From Girardinichthys multiradiatus (lineage: Eukaryota > Chordata > Actinopteri > Cyprinodontiformes > Goodeidae): DNA of 64,000 nucleotides. Below the pieces are notes generated by a model. It was not told the origin of the DNA and did not search any database. It saw only the letters and a program-made list of their open reading frames with translations. How positions within the stretch are numbered: position 1 is the stretch's first letter; each line of letters starts with the position of its first letter. Position numbers and translations under genes: made by a program. Shown one piece after another: positions 10,064 through 56,714 of this stretch. The stretch covers positions 24,514,442 to 24,578,441 of the forward strand of contig NC_061813.1 in NCBI RefSeq assembly GCF_021462225.1, read 5' to 3'.

Positions 10064-10394
10064 AACTTTTATTATTGACCAAATACTTATTTTCCACCAT
10101 AATTTACAAATAAATTCTTTAACAATTCTACAATGTGATTTCCTGGATTTGTTTTCCCCTCATTTGTCTCTCATAGTTGAAGTGTATGATGAAAATTACA
10201 AACCTCATCTTTCTAAGCAGGAGAACTTGCACAATCAGTGGCTAACTAAATACATCTTAGCCTCACTGTATACATACAGGCTCAATGGATTCCTGCCAAT
10301 ATGGGGTTTTATTACTGGCAGGCTGTAGCTTGACTTGACACAGACCTCATTAAACCTATTGCACAATTATTCCAACAAAATGTCTGGACTGAAC

Positions 10395-10687
10395 TAATAG
10401 TTCTTCCACCTGAGCTGTAGATCTCTACAGCTCCTCCAGAGTAAATTTAGGTGGTACGGTCATCTCTTGGTAGGTTTGCAGCTGTGACTTATGGCGTTCA
10501 TTTTCAGGTGATGGGTGTAATTTTTTTGCATGTCGTTTTATAACCTAACCTCCCCGACCCCTCTGCTGTGTTCCTTGATCTTGATGATGCTGGGTTATTT
10601 CACTGAGGTTCTCCAACAAACCTGAGGCCTTCACAGAACACGAAGGTGGACCACATCCTTAAATTAGGTTACTTCTGAAGGCAACTA
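10395..10687 (-). mobile_element. Relic of the CAGTGCCTTG Tc1 family
   Basis: On the minus strand this carries pieces of the transposase N-terminal region and leader: the rc of CACCTGAGCTGTAGATCTCT, CTTGGTAGGTTTGCAGCTGT, CTTCACAGAACA and TACTTCTGAAGGCAA. It continues as GTTGCACTGGG... at 11985, so the element at 10688-11982 landed inside it. Confidence 0.65.
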
Positions 10688-11982
10688 CACTGCTCAAAAA
10701 AATAAAGGGAACACTTAAACAACACAATATAACTCCAAGTAAATCAAACTTCTGTGAAATCAAACTGTCCACTTAGGAAGCAACACTGATTGACAATCAG
10801 TTTCACATCCTGTTGTACAAATGAAATAGACAACAGGGGGAAATCTTTGGTGATTAGCAAGACATTCAATAAAGGAGTAGTTCTGCAGGTGGGGACCACA
10901 GACCACTTCTCAGTACCTATACTTTCTGGCTGATGTTTTGGTCACTTTTGAATGTTGGTGGTGCTTTCACACTCGTGGTAACATGAGACGGACTCTACAA
11001 GCAACACAAGTGGCTCAGGTAGTGCAGCTTATCCAGGATGGCACATCAATGCGAGCTGTGGCAAGAAGGTTTGCTGTGTCTGTCAGCATAGTGTCCAGAG
11101 CCTGGAGGCGCTACCAGGAGACAGGCCAGTACACCAGGAGATGTGGAGGAGGCTGTAGGAGGGCAACAACTCAGCAGCAGGACCGCTACCTCCACCTTTG
11201 TGCAAGGAGGAACAGGAGGAGCACTGCCAGAGCCCTGCAAAATGACCTCCAGCAGGCCACAAATGTGCATGTGTCTGCACAAACGGTTAGAAACCGACTC
11301 CATGAGGATGGTATGAGGGCCCGCATGGCCCTCCATGTGCTCGCTAGAGCTAGCCTGACTGCCATTAGGTACTGAGATGAGATCATATGCTGGTGCGGTT
11401 GGCCCTGGGTTCCTCCTAATGCAGGACAATGCTAGACCTCATGTTCCTGGAGTGTGTCAGCAGTTCCTGCAAGATGAAGACATTGAAGCTATGGACTGGC
11501 CCACACGTTCCCCAGACCTGAATCTGATTGAGCACATCTGGGACATCATGTCTCGCTCCATCCACCAACGTCACGTTGCACCACAGACTGTCCAGGAGTT
11601 GGTGGATGTTTTAGTCCAGGTCTGGGAGGAGATCCCTCAGGAGACCATCTGCTGTCTCATCAGGAGCATGCCCAGGTGTTGTAGGGAGGTCATACAGCCA
11701 CATGGAGGTCACACACAATACTGAGCCTCATTTTGACTTGTTTTAAGGACATTACATCAAAGTTGGATCAGCCTGTAGTGTGTTTTTCCACTTTAATTTT
11801 GTGTGTGACTCCAAATCCAGGCCTCCATTGGTTAATAAATTTGATTTCCATTGATAATTTTTGTGTGATTTTGTTGTCAGCACATTCAACTTTGTACAGA
11901 ACAAAGTATTCAATGAGAATATTTCATTCATTCAGATCTAGGATGTGTTATTTGAGTGTTCCCTTTATTTTTTTGAGCAGTG
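10688..11982 (+). mobile_element. Tc1-like element, third family (CACTGCTC ends)
   Basis: Ends CACTGCTCAAAAAAATAAAG and its inverse ...TTTTGAGCAGTG, flanked by TA at 10686-10687 and 11983-11984. Length is 1295 bp, shorter than a full element because part of the transposase is deleted. Confidence 0.93.
10983..11724 (+). pseudogene. Tc1-like transposase with internal deletion
   Basis: N-terminal part 10983-11375 ([20 protein letters not shown], paired-like helix-turn-helix, ending near the [12 protein letters not shown] block). The frame then runs into [12 protein letters not shown] and a stop. From 11377 another frame gives LLMQDNARPHV with the second catalytic Asp and DLNLIEHIWD with the Glu. 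The stretch between, which in the family holds the first catalytic Asp and the GGGSVMVWG block, is missing. Inactive. Confidence 0.88.
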
Positions 11983-11984
11983 TA

Positions 11985-13696
11985 GTTGCACTGGGTTTTA
12001 TTTAGATGCATCAACGTAAAGAGTTGTTGAACAATGTTTTCTTCCACTTCATAATCAAGCTGCTACGATGTGTTGATCAATATACCCCTCCAGAAGCGAG
12101 GGGTATATAAATACCTTTGCGATGCTAAAGTATTAGACCGCATACTCATGGAAAATTTACCAACAGGTTTTATTATTCAAATCGTAACTGCAACAGGCAT
12201 GTATCAAAAAGGTCAATACAGCAAAGCCTTTACAAAAATCTGGCTCGACACTGAAGTCTTCCGAAAAATGGCTGTCGCAACAAATTGTAAACAGTTGTGT
12301 CAACAGTCTTACAGCACTTTACAGCAAAATACAAATCAGCTAAAGTAAGAAACAGCACCTGTTATCGTTCCAAACGTTTCAACACAAACACGACCTGTGC
12401 CACTGTACAGAGCCAAAACAAACAAACAAAAAGGAATGGAATGTTTGGATTCACTCGACTGTGTTTGTACGAAAAGGAAGAAATAAAAAAAAGAGCTGGA
12501 GTTGTCCCTCACAACAGAAAAGGCAAAGGGGTTGGACAGTGCATTCAAAAACAAGCACACTATGCACTTAATGGGAACAGGAGTTGGTTTGGTCACTTAG
12601 CGTAGTTGTGCATAGTTATAAGGCATCAATCGAGCAGTTTGTTAGGTTTCATGTAGCTGTGAGAGACATTCTGCACAGAGGGAGTCTCCTTCCATTTAGC
12701 CAAGCCAACAACGGGAAAAAAAAGCAACCTGCATCGTCTGTAGCCTCCTCCTTCCCCCCCTCGTTCGCTGGATAAAATAAAAGACTGGTAAAACCCTGAG
12801 CGAGTGGAGTTGCATGAAGTGGAGATCCAGGTGAGATCTAGGAGAGTCTGACCACTCTGGTCAATTAGGACTGGGATGATGAACATGATCGGGACCTTCC
12901 CTGGCCAGGGAGACCATACGGAGTGCAGGAACACAAGGTAGCACAGGTGGAGTTAATATGGCATCTGGTTAGTTTTGAATAAAGTTCAGCTCATGGCTTC
13001 AACAGTAGGACGACAGTTCAAACGAGCGATTCTTGTCTTCTGTACGTCTGTGCTTCAAAGGCAAACTGTGGAGCCGACGGGAGTCACTTCAGTTCAAGGG
13101 GAAAAAGTACAACGAACATGGAGATGCGTAAACAGTCTTCTCAGAGGCAGCAGAAGGACTGGGCTTGTCACATTTCTTCTTTGTTTTTACATTAGGAAGA
13201 ATCATCAGTACAAATGCAACACGGCATACCCAAAAAGTCTCAGGAGGGTCTTTGAATACTCCAGTTGTCCGACAAATCGGTTTTTTTTATCGGTCTTTTC
13301 AAATGGCACTTCAAAAAAACCCAAAACAATTATTTTTCAGTTTATACTGTTTTCCCCTCAACGTTTCACTACAAAATAAGTGGCATATTTAGTCAATAAT
13401 GCCTAGAATACAGTCCCCAAATAAATAAAACAAAGCAAATAAAAGAAGATACAGCAGTTGCCAAATGAGGTATCTATGTATTGCTCTATGCCAAAAAGAG
13501 AAATTAAATAAATTAAATAATAATAATAAAAAATAAAAAAAATCAGTGGTTTATCGAGATGGGAGGCAAAGCAACATATCAACAAGGTGTTCAAATCAGG
13601 CCGGGCCAGCGGTGGGAGCTCCACTTGCCCTCAGTGTGTGGTGAGGCCCTGGGGCCAGGGTTCAGGAGGTTGAGGTGAAAGGGCAAACAAGGAGTG
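11985..13696 (-). other. Probable pde7a 3' UTR and flank
   Basis: On the minus strand this follows the pde7a stop at 13697. It is mostly unique, apart from a short residue of a Tc1 relic at 11985-12030. An AATAAA lies on the minus strand at 12174-12169. The fragment copied into the Tc1 at 8991 comes from 12924-13228. There is no coding potential beyond chance frames. Confidence 0.5.
12921..13228. repeat. Donor copy of the duplicated 3'-flank fragment
   Basis: Matches 8988-9296 over its whole length and has unrelated flanks on both sides (…GACCATACG before, CCAAAAAGTC after). No direct repeat flanks it here, which points to this being the resident copy. Confidence 0.85.
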
Positions 13697-48080
<34,384 letters not shown>

Positions 48081-49080
48081 TGAACAGTCAGGGCTGGTTC
48101 CGGATCAAAAATATAAAAGAAAAAAATAATACATGCAATATAAAAAGAAATAGATGAGTGATGAATTATAAAAAATCTCCAACAAAGGTGAAAGGAAATA
48201 GCTTTCAGTATGGTGAAAACAATCTGACACGAAGCTGTAGAGTGTTTCTGTTCATTATGAGCGACTCAAAACTTGTCCAGATCTCCTTCATCGATGCTGC
48301 GTCTTGTCTACCTCCGCCGTTTTACCTCCCTCGGTGTCATTCTGTGAGAAACTATTCATGCCGTCGTTGCTGCTGTTGCATTTGCCCCTTTCTTTCTCAT
48401 TTTGCTCAAATCCGGGCCCACGGACGACGAGACCTTCCTGTCATTTTCTGGGTCTTTATGAAATCGCTTCCTCATTTTTCAAAGCAGAGCAAAAACGTCC
48501 GCTCGCCCGGGCTTCGTGGCGTCCCCGTGGATCCGCATATTGCAACCCCCGAAATGAAAACAAAAGGCACGACCGCTTCCAGAAAATATCATCAACATAT
48601 CATTTTCTGGTGCCAACACCGGCGGGCGAAGGAGAGCAGAGGCAGCTCCGGGGATGGGGGGGATCCTGACGGCGGCGGTCGGCAAGGGCTCCTCTCTCAT
48701 TCAGGACTCGGCCGGTGGTGAAATCTATTCAATATGCAGGGGCTTTTCCGACTTTTTTCTGAAGCTGCGTGATGTCTAATTCACCGCTGGTCGTAAAACA
48801 CAAAGTGTCTGGCTGAGAGAGAGAGGGGGGAACCCCGACGTTGGTCTCATTCAACGCCGCTCCTCTGGGGGTACCGCAGTGACTTAAATGGTACAAACAT
48901 AAAAGCATAAACCAAAACAAAAAATAACCTAAAGACAGCTTAATGCTCTACGGCTACCTGCCTATCGTGCTATAAAATGACCACATTCTGTTGTTTTAAA
49001 GCGCACAACACCTGCCAGAGATGGTGCTGTTGGAGCGAGCCACCTTTAAAAACCGCCCTTTTCTACGGTTAGCCAATGGC
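48081..49080 (-). promoter_or_regulatory. pde7a 5' leader and CpG-rich promoter region
   Basis: CpG-rich from about 48480 to 48860, then a CCAAT box on the plus strand at 49073-49077 and a TTTTTAAAGG TATA-like element on the minus strand near 49045. The transcription start cannot be fixed. Long frames over this block on either strand are GC-driven. Confidence 0.55.
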
Positions 49081-49444
49081 GTGAAGGCAGTGTTTGTAAA
49101 CTGCACGGTAATTGGACAATGCTTTCAGCGCTGTATGTAACGAGACATGTGAGTGGCTGCAGAGCCAGGGCGGTCCCTAGAATTATATGAGCAGTCATTT
49201 GCAGACTGCGTGGACTTTCTCAAGGGTATTCCTCCACAACGGGGCTGGCCCTGCAGCGGTCCATATCACTGCCCGTGATTACCTTTCTCTCATGAGTCAT
49301 ACTACTTGGGAGCTGTTTGAAACACAGCGCAGCAAACGTTTTAAAATGTTGCATCTCTGTTAAGTTATGGCAATTTTGCTGCATAAGTGTGGTGACTCAA
49401 AAATTCATTTTATGTTAAATTAGCCTAATATGCCGGTTAACATT
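49081..49444. other. Upstream of pde7a, no recognised element
   Basis: Nothing recognised. Confidence 0.4.
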
Positions 49445-50060
49445 ACTGCAAAGGTATTCGCACTGTTGCCACGTTTTAGCCAAAAACCTCAACATATTTT
49501 TGTTTGCCATTTTATGTGACAGAACAACACAAAGTGCATAAGTGGCGTGAAAGTAAAAATGATCCTACATGGTTCTCAGGTTGTATTCACTACAAATAAT
49601 CAGAAAGGTATGGCATGCATTTGTATTTTACCCCCCTGAGTCAGTTCTTTGTAGAACGATCTTTCACTGCAACTCAAGCTTTGACACTTTTGTGGTATGT
49701 CTCTATCAATTGTGCACATCTAAAGACTGAAATTATTGCTCACTCTTCTTTGCAAAGCAGCTCAAGCTAGGTCAATTTAGATGGAGATTATCTTGCAACA
49801 GCAATCTTCAAGTCTTACAGATTCTTGACTGAATTCAGGACTGGACTTTGACTGGGTCTTTCTCTGACATAACTGTGTTTTCATCTCAAATTTATTCTAA
49901 TGTAGCTGTGGTTGTATATTTGTTTCATCTTAAAAAAGTTTTTTTTTAGGATTTAGCTCCATCCATCTTCCCATCAACTCTGACCAGTTTCCCAAACCCT
50001 CCTGAAGAAAAGGCTACTACACTTTTCCATGCTAAGAAAGACAAATTTAACTGTTGAGTA
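49445..50060 (-). mobile_element. Relic Tc1-like element (CAGTGCCTTG family)
   Basis: Family blocks seen: ACTGCAAAGGTATTCGCACT near the end, GAACAACACAAAGTGCATAA, AGTTCTTTGTAGAACGATCT, GACTGGACTTTGACTGGGTC and CCATCAACTCTGACCAGTTT. Too worn to read as protein. Confidence 0.7.
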
Positions 50061-51039
50061 AATATTTCTGGTGGCAAAAAACCCCCGAATACAATCATGG
50101 CGTGGAAAGTAAATAAATGCTACCCATCACTGTTATTGAAGTAATTATGTTTTAAAACTGCAGCTAGAAAGCTATCATAAGTGATGTGTCTGTTTAGCAG
50201 CTGACTGCAGGTTGGCTACCTGGTATTGACCCTTTCCCACCTGTTGTCGGGAACTGCCACTCAGCTGCCTGAAAGAAGATTAATACAATTTTCCTTTGCT
50301 TACACAAAGGACACAAAAACATGGAAACTGAAAAAGCACCACATAATTAAATCACACTAAACACCTTTGTTTAAAATTATTTTGTTAATGCCATGATATT
50401 GTGCTACTTTTACATAAGGTTAACATGTTTGTTTTCATACCTGCTGATGATTTCATTTTAGATGCACCCTTTTGCTTTACATTTATTATCAATTTTTTCA
50501 GAAGACTAGCTGCCTTCCTGCACTATCCAAGTGTCACCAATGAAGAATATTCAGCAGCCATGCAGAATATGACAATTTTCACTCAAGGTTTCTCATGCCA
50601 TGTCCATGTGTTGAGGGACAATGAGTGCACCATGGCAACAGCCATCCAAGGCCAGTGTCAGCACAAGCATATGCCTCATGATGCCTATTTCTGTGATCCG
50701 GAATATGGTTGCCTGCCATCATCCCCCCCCCCAAGCAAAATGCATTACATGTTTAAGGGCAAGTATGACACAATTCTTTTTGTCCTTTCTTGCATTATTG
50801 TATTTATATATATTTATTAAAAAAACACCATACACCTACTCCTGCTGTAAAGATTGAGATTTTTACTTATAGAGAAAACATGTGAATGTTTAACAAGACA
50901 GTTATGTCAAACATATGATTCTATTTTCAAAAGAAAATCATACATCTAGGTTACACATTATGAGAGTCAAGCTTTGTAAACAAAAAGTCAGCCTAAAGAA
51001 GGTTAAGCTGTTTTTTGTTGGACTGATAATGCCAGTCAA
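50061..51039. other. Intergenic, one unassigned 139-codon frame
   Basis: A plus-strand frame at 50401-50820 has no domain I recognise; its last third contains a C9 run and AT-rich codons. Probably chance or an old relic. Confidence 0.35.
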
Positions 51040-51154
51040 ATGTTTACATATATTAATCAGTGTCTTCCTTCTTGGGCAACACTCGCTCAGTCCATTAAAC
51101 TCTCTCCGCTGTGCATTGTGACACTGGTGTTTCAGCATCTTCCAGTTTATACAT

Positions 51155-51261
51155 TTGGGATAGGTCTAGATTCAGTCATGGTTCACTTTTATGCAGATGA
51201 TAATATTATTTATACAATAACAACTTCCTCTTCAGATATATACAAATACAATATACTGTGA
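51155..51261 (+). repeat. LINE reverse transcriptase scrap
   Basis: Reads SVMVHFYADDNIIYTITTSS, the YADD block of a non-LTR retrotransposon reverse transcriptase. It stops after about 35 codons. Confidence 0.65.
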
Positions 51262-52560
51262 TCAGTCTGCATTTGATCTTTTTTTCAAAATTCTTTGGTC
51301 AAGCTAAAAATGATCCCCAATGCCAAAACGGCTAAATACAGGTTTTCACACATTTCTGCTTTTCAACAGCTAACTTTGCACTTCTTCTGGAACCTCAACC
51401 ATACTAAAAATCTATGAACCATGCCTAAAGGCCAACTTCTGGGAAACCAGCCAATTTAAATGAAATCTTGCATTTCTTATTAAATGAGCTGGTTAAATAT
51501 AGATTTATGAGAGGACTTTGAAGATGACTATAGAAAGTGTGTGGTTTCTCTCCAACCTGCTGAAGAATACTTGTGCAAATATTGGTGAGGATATTTGTGG
51601 ATATTTCATGTATGTATAGTTTTGTACCTTTAAGGATTAAAGAAAATACAGCAATAAATATTGAACTTGTGCAGCAAATTTTTGTTTTTAAAAATACTTT
51701 AAAGTTGTATGTTGTGTAATCTTGCAGCAGTGGAAATAGAATGGGTTAAATGCATATTTAAAGGCTAAAATTAATATGACATTTATGCTGATGGTGACCT
51801 GTAATATTTTTACATTTCTGCCACAGCAACACCCATGAAAAAGGAGCTCCCTCACTAAAACCTGTCCCCTACAAACCAGATAATTTTTCTAACTCTATTA
51901 AAGGTGAATAAGCAGTACTACAATAATCAATTTTCAGTTTAATTACTTACGCTGTAAAGATAGAAGTAAAATATTATTAAATCCTTACATCTAATATAAA
52001 TGACAACCCTATACTGAAGTTGCACTACTACCTAGATGTCTGTTGTATCCTGCTACTGAGATGAGCTTAGAGTCTGCAATCATGTTACATGATGACAGGT
52101 TTAATCAGTGTTACAGCTGTGCCAGTGTGTGCACACAGCAGCATATATTTTACACCCACTACATCAAGAGCCCACAAGGGACAATGATTTAGGAAGCCTT
52201 TGTGTTAATTAATTTACACCACAATGTTTTTTTGCCATTCACAGTATGCATAAACAAACGGCTGAACATGCCTAGGGACACACCTTTGAGGCAGGTATGT
52301 TGAAACTGTTGCGTAATGGTCTGAAGAGCCTTAGGAATACAGGTGTGCTGCGAATTTTCTTCACGGGTGCACTACATACTTGTGGTACTCCCGAGGGCAA
52401 CCCTCACAGAGTTCACCAGAAAAAAAATATTTACTCAATGCAGGCAGAGCCATCTTGTGGAAAAATTGGGAAATTACAATGGCACTCTGGTAAAAGTTTA
52501 CGTTGTTGTCTATTGCTAACAGCCACTGTGTGTAAAGACAACAATCTCTCTCTCTGAAGG
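51262..52560. other. Intergenic, no recognised element
   Basis: Nothing recognised. Confidence 0.35.
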
Positions 52561-52609
52561 CAAAATGAGATTGTTGTGGACCTTGGGAGCACACACAGCA
52601 TGCTCCTCT

Positions 52610-53000
52610 GACCATTAAATGTTCTGTTGTGGAGAAGGTGAGCAGCACCAGGTTCCTGGGTGTGCTTATTACAATATATCTCTCCTGGACTCCTAATGCT
52701 GCAATACTTGCCAGGAAAGCCAAACTGTCTCTACCTCTTCTGCAAATGAAGATGAGCCAGACTCTCAGCAGTTGAGAAGATTATTGGTGTCTCTCTCCCT
52801 TCCCTTACGAGATTTACACAACCCGCCAAAAACCTTTCCATCAGGCTGTCATATACCTCAACTCTCTTCATGCTGTGCCCTTTCTCTTTGTCTTGCCCCC
52901 TAATCATACAAACCTTGCCCTAAGTTACTATTTTTTCTACTTGAATTTTGTGTTTGAATTTTGTTACACTTGGATCTTGTATTTCATTTTATTTCCTTAT
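52610..53000 (+). repeat. LINE 3' coding end, decayed
   Basis: Reads CSVVEKVSSTRFLGVLIT then LSWTPNAAILARKAKLSLPL before a stop. The 'V..FLG..I...LSW' layout is typical of the region after reverse transcriptase in Rex/L2-like elements of fish. A second frame follows (TRFTQPAKNLSIRLSYTS). Confidence 0.65.
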
Positions 53001-53109
53001 GTTGCATAGCTGCCCCACAGATCCTAGAGCATCTCATTTTAAATATTCTGTATTCCCCATAAAGATGGTTTATCTGACAATTAAGCAAACTTTGACTTAA
53101 CTTTGATTT

Positions 53110-53400
53110 TGAAAAACATTCCCACAGCATGATTCTGCACAACGTGATTCTGTCTCCACAGCTTTATCACTGACATGTCTGCTGTGTACCTTGGTCCTCG
53201 TGGTACTATTTCTTCTCTAAAGTTCTCTAAGAAACCTCTGAGTCTTGTTCTTCACATATAAACTGGATTTTTAATTAGATTAAATAACACACAGGTGGGC
53301 TCTATTCACTAATTAGGTGAATTCTGAAGGCAATTGCTTTTGGCTTTTAGATTTTGTCTTGGGGTATCAGGGTAAAGGGTTCAGACTCCACCCTTTGGCT
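53110..53400 (-). mobile_element. Relic Tc1-like element (CAGTGCCTTG family)
   Basis: Leader of the family: AACACACAGGTGGGCTCTAT, TTAGGTGAATTCTGAAGGCA, GGGGTATCAGGGTAAAGGGT. Short and non-coding. Confidence 0.65.
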
Positions 53401-54089
53401 TTTATATATATATATTCATATAAATGTGTATATGTATGTTGCTGTGTATATATATATTTTTTAATCCATTACTGTAGTGAAGAGGTGAAAACTGCCATAA
53501 CGTCACCGTGGAGTTGTAAATCTACTTGGCAATGCTTGCTCTTCTTTTGCCACTAGGTGGCATCCTTTTTCTGTGTTAATACCTTATCAGGCTTCAGGTA
53601 TGTTTGACCAGCCTAAGGATTTAGATAATTTGCAATACCGGGAGTTTATTTTATTAATAACCCTTTATTAAAATGTATCTGTGAAATTTCCAAAGTCATT
53701 TCACTGGAGTACAGACCTCTGATCTCGCTGGGGATTGTGAGACATCAGGAGCCGTTCTTTCAAACAAACATCACTCCTGACTAACATCCTCACAATTTCC
53801 TACAGGTGGCTGCAGTTCAGAGTGTGTTAAACTTCTGCATCTGAGCTCGGTACTCCAACTGCAATGTGGCGGACAAGAGCGCCTTGGAGTGGACGGTGAA
53901 GGGAGTTTGATTTCATTTGATTTGAAAAGTCAGAACTTGCAACGTAAATTGGCCCCATTCACTCACAATTTCTGACTTACGTTAAGTTGTCATTGCAGGA
54001 TCATCACTACGAAACGTTAAAAACCTATTGTAAGAGAACGTCTCAATAGTTTGTTTCAGTTTTATGCAAAAAAAAAAAAGAAAAAAAAA
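53401..54089. other. Intergenic with a TA-rich stretch
   Basis: (TA)n-like sequence at 53402-53460; otherwise nothing recognised. Confidence 0.4.
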
Positions 54090-54400
54090 AAGCCATACCT
54101 CATGTTGGAACCACCAACATGTAGGTAAATGTATTTTATTTTGGTTTTATGTGATTTATCAACAGCAAGCAGAGCATTGTTGTGAAGTGGAAGAAAAATG
54201 TAACGTTTTTTTTTTACTAATACAATCTGAAAAGTTTGGTGTGGGTTTGTATTCAGTCCCCTTTACTCTGATACCACTAAATAAAATCTAGCATAACCAA
54301 CTGCCTCCAGTGGTAAATGGAGATCACATGCGTGTAATTTAGTTTTAGTGTAAATCCAGCTGTTCTGGGAACTACAGCCACTGTTAACTGTACCTTCAGT
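54090..54400 (-). mobile_element. Relic Tc1-like element (CAGTGCCTTG family)
   Basis: Blocks TTTATGTGATTTATCAACAG, GTTTGTATTCAGTCCCCTTT and AAATCCAGCTGTTCTGGGAA belong to the family's terminal parts. Confidence 0.6.
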
Positions 54401-55080
54401 GTATTGGAAGCAAATCATGATGAATCAGATCTCCAGCTCCATAGCGGTAAAATTCCTCAGCTTCACTTTTCTGTGAAGAAATCAAGGATTAAACATTTTG
54501 TGGTTTAGAGGAGATGGGGTTTAAGGCATTCTGTTGAGTGTATCTCAGTTTTGTCTTTAACCTAGAGTTGCACTGGTTCCCCTCAAAGCAGAGTGACGTC
54601 TTTTTACGTCATCTCATGGAAGATGAGGTTACATAAATTTCCATGTGGGAGTTCATCTTCGTTACAGTAAAGTTGATATATCTTAAATATGATGTTAACT
54701 TTCTAACACAACACAGGGCTCATATATTATTCATTGTGCAACTCAATCTGAATATCCATCTATTGCTAAACGTTGTTATCTTGGAGGAAATGTGCTGGAT
54801 TCTTCTACCACTTTGGAAAACAGAACTGCAGGATTTCCACGCTGCTGTTAAAAAAGTGTGACATTTCACCAATGTACTATATTAATACAACATAAGCTGT
54901 TGATTTAATGCTATGCATATAATATTACAAGAACAAAAGTATTGTACACTGCTCCCCTCAGCTGTTTTATAAATATGAACACCAAGCCATTCATTCAGTG
55001 CTAGCTTGTGAATTTCTGTCACTGACATGTAGAGGATGCTCACATTCTCCAGGTGAACATTTAATTATTTTCTGGAGGGA
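54401..55080. other. Intergenic, no recognised element
   Basis: Nothing recognised. Confidence 0.35.
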
Positions 55081-56086
55081 GGGATGGATGGATGGATGGA
55101 TGGATGGACGGATGGATTAGTGGATGGATGGATGGATGGATTAGTGGATGGATTAATGGATGGATTAGTGGATGGATTAGTGGATGGATTAATGGATGGA
55201 TGGATGGATGGATTAGTGGATGGATTAATGGATGGATTAGTGGATGGATTAATGGATGGATTAGTGGATGGATGGATGGATTAGTGGATGGATGGATGGA
55301 TTAGTGGATGGATGGATTAATGGATGGATTAGTGGATGGATTAGTGGATGGATTAGTGGATGGATTAATGGATGGATTAGTGGATGGATTAATGGATGGA
55401 TTAATGGATGGATGGATGGATGGATTAATGGATGTATTAATGGATGGATTAGTGGATGGATTAATGGATGGATTAGTGGATGGATTAGTGGATGGATTAA
55501 TGGATGGATTAATGGATGGATGGATGGATGGATGGATGGATTAGTGGATGGATTAATGGATGGATGGATTAATGGATGGATGGATGGATTAATGGATGCA
55601 TTAATGGATGGATTAGTGGATGGATGGATGGATTAGTGGATGGATGGATGGATTAGTGGATGGATGGATTAATGGATGGATTAGTGGATGGATTAGTGGA
55701 TGGATTAGTGGATAGATTAGTGGATGGATTAGTGGATGGATTAGTGGATAGATTAGTGGATGGATTAGTGGATGGATGGATTAATGGATGGATGGATGGA
55801 TGGATTGGTGGATGGATTAATGGATGGATTAATGGATGGATTAGTGGATGGATTAATGGATGGATGGATGGATGGATGGATTAGTGGATGGATGGATGGA
55901 TGGATGGATGGATGGATTAGTGGATGGATGGATGGATTAGTGGATGGATGGATGGATGGATGGATGGATGGATTAGTGGATGGATTAATGGATGGATTAG
56001 TGGATGGATTAGTGGATGGATTAATGGATGGATGGATGGATGGATGGATGGATTAGTGGATGGATTAATGGATGGATGGATGGATG
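55081..56086. repeat. 1-kb GGAT-based tandem array
   Basis: Built almost wholly of 4-bp words: TGGA plus variant words TTAG and TTAA. The most common higher-order unit is 12 bp (TTAR-TGGA-TGGA), with longer runs of TGGA between. Rare single changes occur (GATAGATT, GATGTATT, GATGCATT, GATTGGTG). The many open frames across it (MDGW and SGWINGW types on plus, HPSI types on minus) are products of the repeat, not genes. Confidence 0.97.
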
Positions 56087-56714
56087 CAACTTTAAAAGAA
56101 TGGGATAGGTTATACAATTTTTTAAATGTAAGTTTGCTTCCATCCCAGACATATTTTCTTTCCAGACTTATCCAGATCTGGAAAATGCCTAAATCAAATT
56201 TCCAGATTGTATAGGAACCCTATGTACGAGTCTATTTAAAAAATTGTACAGTAAAGGGAGTATCAGACAAACATTTACACCTTGACAAATACTGATAATT
56301 TGCAACAAAGAAGAATAAAAGCATAGTCTATATATCGGTACAAAGTGCAAAGCTGTTTTCCAGTTTTTCAAAATCCTTGGTTTCTGTTTACATGGTAATA
56401 AGGAACTTGAATGTAAAAAAGAAGAACATTTCTTTGTGTGCATCGGATGAAGATCTGTGGCCTCTTTCAGCACAAAAATGTTTTGCAGATGTCCTGCACA
56501 CAGTGGGACAGTTAGGACGTGAACCTGAAACCACAACAGAAGATGCTCTGACTCTCATGGCCTGAAAGATTGACAGTAAAAAAGAAAAATACTTGAAAAC
56601 CAAGCATGGATTCAAAAAATATTACCAAATTATTAATAAATTAGATTAATCCCTCCCAATTAACTTAAATCATTTGATGAAGACCCACAGTTTCAAAGAT
56701 GAATACAATCAGTG
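56087..56714. other. Intergenic, no recognised element
   Basis: Nothing recognised; chance frames only. Confidence 0.35.

Larger units (their letters stand above)
8889..10268 (+). mobile_element. Tc1-like element, second family, with inserted host fragment
   Basis: Ends CAGTGGGGCTAAAAAGTATT and its inverse (…CTTAGCCTCACTG), flanked by TA at 8887-8888 and 10269-10270. This is the common fish Tc1 family with ends CAGTGGGG.AAAAAGTATTTAGTCA. Its left terminal repeat is interrupted at 8991-9296 by unrelated sequence; the repeat resumes with TATGAGAGACAAAAGGAG. Confidence 0.9.

Noticed and set aside
48158..48721. 187-codon plus-strand frame across the pde7a leader
   Set aside because: It overlaps the CpG-rich 5' region of pde7a on the opposite strand, has no domain and is explained by GC composition.
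55084..56056. Several 60-120 codon frames (MDGW/SGWINGW repeats)
   Set aside because: They are translations of the tetranucleotide array and have no start context or unique sequence.
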